Part shown: positions 14,806-19,821 of the stretch, piece after piece
Layout of the letters: each line of letters opens with the position of its first letter
How positions within the stretch are numbered: position 1 is the first letter of the stretch
Assembly: GCA_937996755.1 (NCBI GenBank)
Contig: CALKUS010000035.1
Coordinates: 1 to 19,821, forward strand
Source: an uncultured Pseudomonadota bacterium
GTDB lineage: Bacteria; Pseudomonadota; Gammaproteobacteria; Xanthomonadales; Ahniellaceae
Direction of reading: 5' to 3'
DNA length: 19,821 nucleotides
The notes under the pieces: model-generated
What the model was told of the DNA's origin: nothing
Databases searched by the model: none
What the model saw: only the letters and a program-made list of their open reading frames with translations
Made by a program: the position numbers and the translations under genes

Positions 14806-15219
14806 ATGTGTGGCAGCGATCCCAATGACGACCGCTCGCGGCGCGTCCTGGTCGTCGACGACGACCCCGACGTCCGCGACTCGCTGGTCGTCCTCCTCGG
14901 TACGCTCGGTTTCGAGCCGCATCCGGCCGGCAACGGCGAGCAGGCGCTCGCCGAGTTGCCGCGGGTTCGGCCGAAAATCGTGCTGATGGACCTCAACATG
15001 CCGGTGATGGACGGCTTCGAGGCGGCGCGTCGCGCGCGCGAGATGCCGGATGCCCAGGGCGTGCCGATCGTCGCCTATTCGGCGCAGGCCGGGGACCGCG
15101 TCGAGGAGCGCATCCGGGCAGCGGGATTCGCCGCGCGGCTCACCAAGCCCGCCGACGTCGAGGAGCTGCTCGCCACGTTCGCCGCCGTCGGCATGTCGCT
15201 GCCCGAGCGCGGCAAGTGA
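14806..15219 (+). CDS. Stand-alone single-domain response regulator (CheY-like)
   Basis: The protein has 137 residues and consists of only a receiver domain. Acidic residues D18-D20 (VLVVDDDPDV), the phosphoacceptor D62 in IVLMDLNMPVMDG, S92 in IVAYSAQ, and K114 in RLTKPAD are all present, so it should be phosphorylated and switch. There is no output domain, so it acts through a partner protein or as a phosphorelay intermediate. The ATG at 14806 has no clear Shine-Dalgarno sequence, and no better in-frame start is near. No kinase is adjacent; the nearest is the GAF-GAF kinase about 2.3 kb away on the other strand. Its 3' end is convergent with the TonB receptor gene, nine bases apart. Confidence 0.9.
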   Translation: MCGSDPNDDRSRRVLVVDDDPDVRDSLVVLLGTLGFEPHPAGNGEQALAELPRVRPKIVLMDLNMPVMDGFEAARRAREMPDAQGVPIVAYSAQAGDRVEERIRAAGFAARLTKPADVEELLATFAAVGMSLPERGK

Positions 15220-15230
15220 GGCCGCGGCTC
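15205..15230. terminator. Possible hairpin at the junction of convergent genes
   Basis: GAGCGCGGC and GCCGCGGCTC form a stem of about nine pairs with one bulge around a short loop, spanning the stop codons of the response regulator and the TonB receptor. There is no T-run on either strand. A bidirectional termination role is possible but unproven. Confidence 0.3.
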
Positions 15231-17253
15231 AATCGCCCGTGCGCCAGGTGAGTTGCGCGTAGACGCTGCGCGGGATCTCCACCGCGCTGGCTTCCTGGTG
15301 GCCCTCGTCCTGCAGGTTCTGCGCGCGAAGGTCGAAGCGCAGCGCGTCGTTGATGCGCCAGCCGACACCGAGGTCGAAGCGCGTGTACGCGTCGATGTCG
15401 AGCCGCGGGATGCGGCTCGTGTGGTAGAGCGCCGCGTCGATCTCCACGCGTTCGCCGACGTCCCAGTACGAATGCAACTGCGCGAGCCGCGTCGGCGTGC
15501 TGTCTTCCTCGAACTGGTACACCGGGCCGTCGATGCGCGTCTCGAGCCAGCTCGCCGCACCCTCCAGGCGCCAGTGCACCCCGGCCTGGTACTGCGCCGC
15601 CACTTCGACGCCCCAGGTCTTGCCGCTGCCGGCATCGGTGAACGAGCCGATGATCGTCGGCGGCACGCCGATCAGGCGGTCGTAGTCGTTGTAGAACAGC
15701 GCCGTGTCGACGCTGAAGCGGCCGCGCTGCACGCGATGCCCGAGCTCGTAGGCCGTGAGCTTCTCGACGCCGAGATCGTCGTCGCCCGCGACGCCGAGCG
15801 GCACCACCACGCCCGTCGCGGGACGTCCGGTGATGAGGCCCGTATCGGCATACGAAAGCACCAGCAGGCCGTCCTCCTCGAGGCGCGACGGCACGCGCAC
15901 GGGACGCGACACCGACGCCCAGAGCGTCTGGTGTTCGCTCGGCGTCCACCAGAGGCGCGCGCCGGGCTGCCATTCGAGTCCGGCGAAGTCGTGGTAGGTG
16001 AGCTTGGTGCCGAGCATCGCGTTCGTGCGATCGGTCAGCGCAAACGTGCCCTGCACGAAGCCGTTCACCGTGGACCAGCCGCGCGACTGCGGGTCGAACG
16101 TGAAGTTCGGCCCGTTGCTGAGCTGATCGGACGTCCAGTCGTACTGCACGCCCCAGATCAATTCGTTGCCCGTGCCGAGCGGCGACCAGTGGCGCCAGTC
16201 CGCGTCGAGCGTGTCGCGCCGGAAGCCCGCGCGCGCCGTGTCGCGATGCGTACGGTCGTAGTAGCCCTGGAACGACCAGCCGCCGCCGTCGTCGCGATCG
16301 TGCTGTGCGCGGAACAGCGCGTGGCCGCCGTCGATCGCGTCGTCGGAAACCACGTTGACGAACTGCTGGTGCGCGCCCGGCACCGGCAGGCGTACGGCAG
16401 CCATCGACTTCGGGTGCGAGTACGCGTTCGCGTCCCAGGTGAGGTGCGTCCCGCCGGCGGTGCGCGAATCGGTGCGCAGGCCCACGCGCAGCGAGCTCCA
16501 GTCGTCGTGCGCGTCCGTGCCGTCGGGCAGCTCGAACGAGGATCGGTCGTCGTAGCGCAGCCACGCGCGCCATGCGCCGCCGTTCGTGCCCTCGCCGCCG
16601 CGGCGAATCGTGGCGAACGTCCGCTCGGCCGTGCCCGCGCCGACGCGCGCGAGCGTGCCCTGCGTCGCGTGTGCGTCCTTCGAGATCACGTTGATCACGC
16701 CGTTCATCGCGTTCGCGCCCCAGAGCGTCGCGCCCGGGCCACGGATCACCTCGATTCGCTCGATGTCGTCGACCAGCAGGTCCACGACGTCCCAGTACGT
16801 GCCGTTGAACAACGGGTCGTACACCGTGCGGCCGTCGATGAGCACGAGGTAGCGCGCGGCCGTGAGCGTGCTGCCGGTGAGCCCGCGCGCGCCGATCACG
16901 TAGCTGTTGGCGTTGATGCGGCCCACGTACATGCCCGGCACCATGCGCAGCGCTTCGGCGAGCGTGCGGTGGCCGTTACGCTGCATCTGCTCGGCGGAGA
17001 TCACGTACAGCGCGGCGGGCGAACCGATGCGCGACTGCGCCGTGCCGGCCACCGACGTCACCTCGACGCGTATCAGGTCCTCGAGATCGAGGCTGGCCAG
17101 CGAGCGCTCGTCGTCGGGCGCGGACGCCGCGACCGGGCACGCGCAAGCGAGCGCGAGCAGCGCGCACGGCAGCCCCGGCCGCAACGCATCCGCGCGACGC
17201 CGCTCGATCGGCGGAACGTCCTGGTCCCCTGCGCGCGTCGCATCTCTCCGCAT
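15229..17253 (-). CDS. TonB-dependent outer-membrane receptor
   Basis: The protein has 674 residues from ATG 17253, giving a basic n-region of about 27 residues and a hydrophobic signal segment (about 27-45). The upstream in-frame TTG is less plausible. Then comes SLASLDLEDLIRVEVTSVAG, the N-terminal form common to gammaproteobacterial receptors. The plug domain (about 65-195) carries ALYVISAEQMQRNGHRTLAE, RYLVLIDGRTVYDP, IERIEVIRGPGATLWGANAM and NGVINVISK. From about 200 on, alternating aromatic-rich strands form the 22-strand barrel, ending SVYAQLTWRTGD. It imports a substrate across the outer membrane using TonB energy; ferric chelates, vitamins, sugars or peptides are all possible. There is no FecR-type signalling extension before the plug. 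It lies convergent to an orphan response regulator and downstream of the SRAP gene on the same strand. Confidence 0.94.
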   Translation of the reverse strand: MRRDATRAGDQDVPPIERRRADALRPGLPCALLALACACPVAASAPDDERSLASLDLEDLIRVEVTSVAGTAQSRIGSPAALYVISAEQMQRNGHRTLAEALRMVPGMYVGRINANSYVIGARGLTGSTLTAARYLVLIDGRTVYDPLFNGTYWDVVDLLVDDIERIEVIRGPGATLWGANAMNGVINVISKDAHATQGTLARVGAGTAERTFATIRRGGEGTNGGAWRAWLRYDDRSSFELPDGTDAHDDWSSLRVGLRTDSRTAGGTHLTWDANAYSHPKSMAAVRLPVPGAHQQFVNVVSDDAIDGGHALFRAQHDRDDGGGWSFQGYYDRTHRDTARAGFRRDTLDADWRHWSPLGTGNELIWGVQYDWTSDQLSNGPNFTFDPQSRGWSTVNGFVQGTFALTDRTNAMLGTKLTYHDFAGLEWQPGARLWWTPSEHQTLWASVSRPVRVPSRLEEDGLLVLSYADTGLITGRPATGVVVPLGVAGDDDLGVEKLTAYELGHRVQRGRFSVDTALFYNDYDRLIGVPPTIIGSFTDAGSGKTWGVEVAAQYQAGVHWRLEGAASWLETRIDGPVYQFEEDSTPTRLAQLHSYWDVGERVEIDAALYHTSRIPRLDIDAYTRFDLGVGWRINDALRFDLRAQNLQDEGHQEASAVEIPRSVYAQLTWRTGD

Positions 17254-17300
17254 GCATCGCACGCTAGCGGTCGCGCGCGGGCACGACAAGGAAAGACACA

Positions 17301-17312
17301 GCGTCCGGACGC
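17301..17312. promoter_or_regulatory. Perfect 12-bp palindrome upstream of the TonB receptor gene
   Basis: GCGTCCGGACGC is a perfect 12-bp palindrome 48 bases ahead of the receptor start, in the 113-base gap after the SRAP gene. Its position fits an operator for a dimeric regulator of the receptor. It is not a Fur box. The GC-rich context makes a chance palindrome possible. Confidence 0.35.
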
Positions 17313-17366
17313 TTCGCGCGGTGAACAAACGCTACGCGGACTCACCAAAGGTTAGTCGCGCCGCGC

Positions 17367-18083
17367 TCAGCCGGTCGGCGGCTCCTTCAGTGCGCCGGGT
17401 TCCGCAGGGCCGTCGGCCAGCGGCACGACGAGGCGCGCATCGTCGTTGCGCGGCGTGTTCACGGCGCGGTCGACGGGATAGCGGCACAGGCCGGGCGGCT
17501 CGCAGGTCGCGAGCAGCGCCTCGACGTCGGCCTTCGGCGTAGCGGGTCGCAGCCAGCGCGCGAAGTCGTCGTGCGCAAGGATCAGCGGCATGCGGTCGTG
17601 GACGTCGCGGCAGAGCGCGCCCGCGCTGCCCGTGATCACGGCGAAGCCCGCCTCGGGCGCGCCGCTCGCGCGCGACACGTCGTACAGGCCCGCGAACGCG
17701 AACGGCTCGCCGTCGGCATGCGTGAAGTACCAGGGCTGCTTGCCCGATGCCGACGCATGCCACTCGTACCAGCCGTTCGCGATCACGATGCAGCGGCGAT
17801 CGGCGAACGAGGCGCGGAACAGGCCGTTGCTCGCCACGCCTTCGGCGCGCGCGTTGATCGGCTTCGCCTGCTTCGGATCCTTCGCCCAGCGCGGCGCGAA
17901 GCCCCAGCGCATCGGCTGCGCCTGCGGCACGCCGTCCTCGTTCGCGGCGATCACCCACGCGGCCTGGGTCGGCGCGATGTTGTATTGCGGCGGCAACTCG
18001 GCCGGCGGCGGCAGCACCGGCAGCGGCTGCAGGAAGGCATGGACCTGGGCCCAGCTCGCGTAACGCGTGAATCGTCCGCACAT
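17367..18083 (-). CDS. yedK: SOS response-associated peptidase (SRAP/YedK/HMCES family)
   Basis: The protein has 238 residues, the normal length. It starts MCGRF, so removal of Met exposes the catalytic C2, which forms a covalent thiazolidine crosslink with abasic sites in single-stranded DNA and shields them from strand breakage. The rest of the active site is visible: N77 in INARAEG, E107 in NGWYEWH, and H162 in VHDRMPL, matching the N75, E105 and H160 known in E. coli YedK. Other family blocks are YNIAPTQ (34-40) and MRWGFAPRW. The last 20 residues are a Pro/Ala-rich tail. It lies 113 bases upstream of the TonB receptor on the same strand, but a functional link is not expected. No clear LexA box was found upstream. 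Confidence 0.96.
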   Translation of the reverse strand: MCGRFTRYASWAQVHAFLQPLPVLPPPAELPPQYNIAPTQAAWVIAANEDGVPQAQPMRWGFAPRWAKDPKQAKPINARAEGVASNGLFRASFADRRCIVIANGWYEWHASASGKQPWYFTHADGEPFAFAGLYDVSRASGAPEAGFAVITGSAGALCRDVHDRMPLILAHDDFARWLRPATPKADVEALLATCEPPGLCRYPVDRAVNTPRNDDARLVVPLADGPAEPGALKEPPTG

Positions 18084-18127
18084 GGGCGCAGTGTCGCAGG
18101 GCCGGGCGCGTTACCGCTCGTTACGTT

Positions 18128-18143
18128 TGGCACGGCCGATGCA
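18128..18143 (+). promoter_or_regulatory. Sigma-54 (RpoN) type -24/-12 promoter
   Basis: TGGCACGGCCGATGCA matches the consensus TGGCACG-N4-TTGC(A/T) at 11 of 12 core bases. The invariant GG (18129-18130) and GC (18141-18142) are separated by exactly ten bases, as sigma-54 requires. It points toward the 49-codon ORF and the terminator at 18369-18395, giving a predicted transcript of about 240 bases starting near 18154. No enhancer-binding site is obvious upstream; it would lie inside the SRAP gene. The match and spacing are seen; activity is inference. Confidence 0.65.
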
Positions 18144-18191
18144 TTTACCTGGATGGACGCCGATCGCGTCCTGGGAACAGGGAAAGCCGTG

Positions 18192-18341
18192 ATGTGGATT
18201 GCCTACGCCGCTGAGAGACTCGCAGGTCCCTGTTTCTACTGGGGAATCGCCATTCTTGACGCCATTCGCGTTGCCGCGCTGATGGTGGTCGGGGGGATCA
18301 ATGGCGAAGCGTACCCGGGCAAGGATGATCGATTCGATTGA
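18192..18341 (+). CDS. Putative small membrane-type protein, 49 residues
   Basis: The ATG at 18192 is preceded by AGGGA eight bases upstream and lies about 38 bases after the expected sigma-54 start site. The product has a hydrophobic centre, roughly residues 15-37 (FYWGIAILDAIRVAALMVVG), broken by D23 and R26, and a polar acidic tail ending GKDDRFD. The hydrophobic part could be a membrane helix or an amphipathic helix. The stop (18339-18341) is followed 27 bases later by a strong intrinsic terminator. Codon use is less GC-rich than in the genes before it, which weakens the coding case. Homologues are unknown to me, and the transcript could instead be a small RNA. Confidence 0.4.
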   Translation: MWIAYAAERLAGPCFYWGIAILDAIRVAALMVVGGINGEAYPGKDDRFD

Positions 18342-18368
18342 CGATCCGCGTCACGTTGTGACCCACCG

Positions 18369-18395
18369 GGGGCGCGCAAGCGCCCCGTTTTTTTT
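18369..18395 (+). terminator. Strong intrinsic terminator
   Basis: GGGGCGC and GCGCCCC form a perfect 7-bp stem with a GCAA tetraloop, followed by one G and eight T residues (18388-18395). This is the best Rho-independent terminator in the window. It ends plus-strand transcription, which here can only come from the sigma-54 type promoter or another start after 18084. Confidence 0.9.
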
Positions 18396-18713
18396 GGGGA
18401 ATGCCTCGCGACTTCGGTTGGACAGCGGGCACGGATGGCCGCTGGTCGGGCGATTGGTTGCTTCTGCTCGATCCTGCGCGCCAGTCGCCGAGCCGGACAT
18501 CGAGAACGCGCTTGCGTCTCGTCGGCAAATGCCCGCTGTCGCACGCTGTTTGGCGCCCACTACTCCGGGGACTATGGCGACGCCAGAGCGCAAGACGGCC
18601 TGATCGCGCTCCATGATTCCATCGCGAAAGAGCGGACGGAAGTGCGGTGGATCTCGTGCAGGCGTCAGCGTGGCAATTGGTCTGGCTTCCGTATGTGTGC
18701 TGCGTCTGCCGAG
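18396..18713. other. Gene-poor stretch with possible gene remnants
   Basis: I find no intact gene in these 318 bases. One plus-strand frame around 18535-18650 reads like genuine protein (LFGAHYSGDYGDARAQDG followed by LIALHDSIAKERTEVRWIS), but it has no plausible start and runs straight into the antisense of the GNAT gene. An earlier piece in a neighbouring frame (DFGWTAGTDGRWSGDWLL, from 18404) also looks protein-like. Together they suggest a frameshifted, decayed gene. The family is not recognised, and chance reading in moderate-GC DNA cannot be excluded. Confidence 0.35.
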
Positions 18714-19223
18714 TTATCCGTCGGCCGCAGGCTCGAGCTGCGCGGCTGCCTTTGCGAGATCGAGCAGCATCGTGAGCGGAGCGATGCCGGACTCGACGAA
18801 GCTGTACTTGAGATAGAAGTCGCGCGCTTTCTCATCAATCGCGTGGCAAAGCATCACTCTGGCGGCAACGATTTGCGCAGCCTGAATGCTTCGGAGAACC
18901 GCGTCCGCTAACAGATCGGCTCCGAGCTGCTTGCCCTGGTAGCTTCGATCGACTGCCAAGCGTCCAATGACGACTGCAGGGATCGGATCGGGCATGTTTC
19001 GCCGCAGCGCCGAGTTGGCCGCTTCATGTTCGACGGATCCCATCGCGAGACAGTAATAGCCAACAACTCTCTTCCCATCGCAGACGACGAATGTGCGCGA
19101 CGCTCGGGCAAGTTCGTTTGCCAAGGCGCGCCTGGCAAGCCAAGCGTCAAGCGAAGGATGCCCGCAGTCGAACTGACTGGTGTCGTGATTTGCATCGATC
19201 GGCTGCGGAGCACTCAGGGTCAT
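18714..19223 (-). CDS. GNAT acetyltransferase toxin (TacT/AtaT type)
   Basis: The protein has 169 residues. It is paired with a DUF1778 antitoxin, as in TacAT, AtaRT and KacAT modules. Known members acetylate the amino group on aminoacyl-tRNAs and halt translation. Family marks are FDCGHPSLDAWL near the start (18-29), RVVGYYCLAMGSVE (52-65), LRRNMPDPIPAVVIGRLAVD (73-92) and the acetyl-CoA loop SYQGKQLGADLL (94-105). The catalytic tyrosine is probably Y137 in EKARDFYLKYSF, then MLLDL at the end. The central glycine of the Q-x-x-G-x-G/A motif is a glutamine here (Q99), which may or may not alter activity. The ATG at 19223 is three bases after the antitoxin stop, with GGGGAAAG as its ribosome-binding site inside the antitoxin end. 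Confidence 0.93.
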   Translation of the reverse strand: MTLSAPQPIDANHDTSQFDCGHPSLDAWLARRALANELARASRTFVVCDGKRVVGYYCLAMGSVEHEAANSALRRNMPDPIPAVVIGRLAVDRSYQGKQLGADLLADAVLRSIQAAQIVAARVMLCHAIDEKARDFYLKYSFVESGIAPLTMLLDLAKAAAQLEPAADG

Positions 19224-19226
19224 GAA

Positions 19227-19508
19227 CTACTTTCCCCAAACACGAGGTCTATTGAGGAGCTTCGCCAACGCTTCTGGTTTCGGAAGCGGTGCGTCAAGGG
19301 CCTTGTGAAACTCCAGCCATTGCTCTTTGGTCAGCACAAAGCGGGTTTGATCTGCCAATACCGCTTCGGCCCTCTCCAGAGACGCTCTCAGCATGAAGCC
19401 GGATCGAGAGTCACCCGTCTCCCTGGCTGCTCGTTCGATCAGGATGTTCTGAGCGGACGGGACTCGAAGGTTGATCGTCTTGTCTCTCTTGGCTTTGGCG
19501 GTGGTCAT
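19227..19508 (-). CDS. DUF1778 ribbon-helix-helix antitoxin
   Basis: The protein has 93 residues. The ATG at 19508 has an AGGGAG ribosome-binding site. The N-terminal KRDKTINLRVPSAQNILIER is the ribbon strand and first helix of the RHH fold; AARETGDSRSGFMLRASLER is the second helix. This part dimerises and binds DNA. The C-terminal part, FVLTKEQWLEFHKALDAPLP, ending in LNRPRVWG, is the family's toxin-neutralising tail that covers the acetyl-CoA pocket of the GNAT. The toxin gene follows after three bases. The pair is likely autoregulated through the twin palindromes upstream of this gene, with conditional cooperation of the complex. Codon use is less GC-biased than in the bulk of the window, consistent with transfer. 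Confidence 0.92.
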   Translation of the reverse strand: MTTAKAKRDKTINLRVPSAQNILIERAARETGDSRSGFMLRASLERAEAVLADQTRFVLTKEQWLEFHKALDAPLPKPEALAKLLNRPRVWGK

Positions 19509-19526
19509 GGCGGGGTTCTCCCTTGC

Positions 19527-19545
19527 TGTGCACACATTGTATACA
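19527..19545 (-). promoter_or_regulatory. Twin palindromic operator of the toxin-antitoxin module
   Basis: Two perfect 8-bp palindromes of the form TGTNNACA (TGTGCACA at 19527-19534 and TGTATACA at 19538-19545) have centres 11 bp apart, one helical turn, just upstream of the antitoxin ribosome-binding site. RHH antitoxins of the DUF1778 type bind such paired short palindromes. On the minus strand TACAAT, a 5/6 match to a -10 box, overlaps the second palindrome, so bound antitoxin would block the promoter. No convincing -35 was seen. Confidence 0.65.
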
Positions 19546-19633
19546 CAGATCTGGTCGGGCATCGCCAGGTGGAAATGCGCCGTCAGCAGACGTTCACCGG
19601 TGTGCTGCGGGGTTTAGGTGTAACGCACCGAAG

Positions 19634-19799
19634 AACAAGCGCCTGCATCGCTGCAAGCGCTTGTTCCTGGTGGCTGGGGAGGCCAGGAAGACGGCGCGCA
19701 TGCGTGTGCGCCACCCCGGCGTCGTCGGGGTTCCGGCGCGCGCTTTGCGCGCGCCTCCATTGCAATCGTTCCTGACGATCGCAGACGAACCGAAGGTTC
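19634..19799. ncRNA. Run of seven consecutive hairpins at the window edge; structured RNA or repeat element
   Basis: Nearly every base here falls into short adjacent stem-loops: 19634-19665 (AACAAGCGC/GCGCTTGTT, then a mismatch and TGCA/TGCA), 19666-19687 (CCTGG/CCAGG), 19693-19712 (GGCGCGCA/TGTGCGCC with one G-U), 19714-19730 (CCCCG/CGGGG), 19735-19755 (GGCGCGCGC/GCGCGCGCC, loop TTT), 19765-19779 (ATCGT/ACGAT) and 19787-19799 (GAACC/GGTTC). Short frames on the minus strand cover it but look like chance reading. No known RNA family is recognised. The region 19563-19633 before it holds no gene, only a small GGTG/CACC hairpin at 19617-19629. The strand of transcription is undecided, and the element may run past the window. 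Confidence 0.4.
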
Positions 19800-19821
19800 T
19801 CATCGAGACGAGGATTTCGGG

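Noticed and set aside
15229..17253. FecA-type signalling receptor with anti-sigma partner
   Set aside because: There is no N-terminal signalling domain between the signal peptide and the plug, and no sigma or FecR-like gene nearby.
15253..17355. 700-codon plus-strand frame opposite the TonB receptor
   Set aside because: Exact antisense of a well-supported receptor gene; low-complexity V/R/A/H composition, no motifs.
19583..19803. Two short minus-strand frames (60 and 69 codons) over the hairpin array
   Set aside because: No ribosome-binding site or domain, and the DNA is better explained by its stems. They may be repeat-derived peptides rather than genes.
1..19821. CRISPR array, tRNA, rRNA, insertion sequence or integrase
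   Set aside because: I looked for regular direct repeats with spacers, tRNA-like cloverleaf segments and transposase or integrase motifs and saw none. The only tandem repeats are the degenerate hexamers and the 33-bp coding repeat.

Overview
High-GC bacterial chromosome (my estimate by eye is about 70 % over the first 18 kb; not computed), with very strong G/C preference at third codon positions. The gene content suggests a gammaproteobacterium of the Xanthomonadales/Lysobacterales, possibly Rhodanobacteraceae or a Lysobacter-like lineage. It includes a TonB-dependent receptor with an S-L-x-L-E-D-L type N-terminus, a secreted beta-helix protein ending in LFRDGFE, REP-like hairpins and a GAF-GAF histidine kinase. 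This placement is inference, since there is no rRNA or core marker gene in the window.

Layout. 107-2723 (minus): an OPT-family peptide transporter followed by a small secreted protein. 2902-4365 (plus): a membrane-anchored M20 metallopeptidase whose stop codon is tail-to-tail with an acyl-CoA synthetase (4362-5978, minus). 6127-9166 (plus): a possible operon of mostly exported proteins (NTF2-like/DUF4440, a small STAS-like protein, a CBM9-like protein, and a parallel beta-helix protein). 9167-9383: a convergent intergenic region with REP-like hairpins. 9384-13541 (minus): an alpha/beta hydrolase, a soluble histidine kinase with two GAF domains, and a DUF4019-like exported protein. 13679-15219 (plus): a DUF1801 protein carrying a histone-H1-like tail, a VOC protein and a stand-alone response regulator. 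15229-18083 (minus): an SRAP/YedK DNA-crosslink protease-like protein and a TonB-dependent receptor.

From about 18.1 kb the character changes. Codon use is less GC-biased and coding is sparse. This part holds a near-consensus sigma-54 promoter followed by a 49-codon ORF and a strong intrinsic terminator. After that come about 320 bases of apparent gene debris, a DUF1778/GNAT toxin-antitoxin module with twin 8-bp operator palindromes, and a run of seven short hairpins at the window edge. This looks like an accessory or recently acquired segment.

How the genes may work together: the OPT transporter and the M20 peptidase both suit peptide scavenging, and the TonB receptor adds outer-membrane uptake. 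The orphan kinase and the orphan receiver, about 2.3 kb apart, could form a pair, though nothing in the sequence proves it. The items most worth a second look are the sigma-54-driven small transcript, the terminal hairpin array, the DUF1801 protein with an 11-residue basic repeat, and the four-gene secreted cluster.
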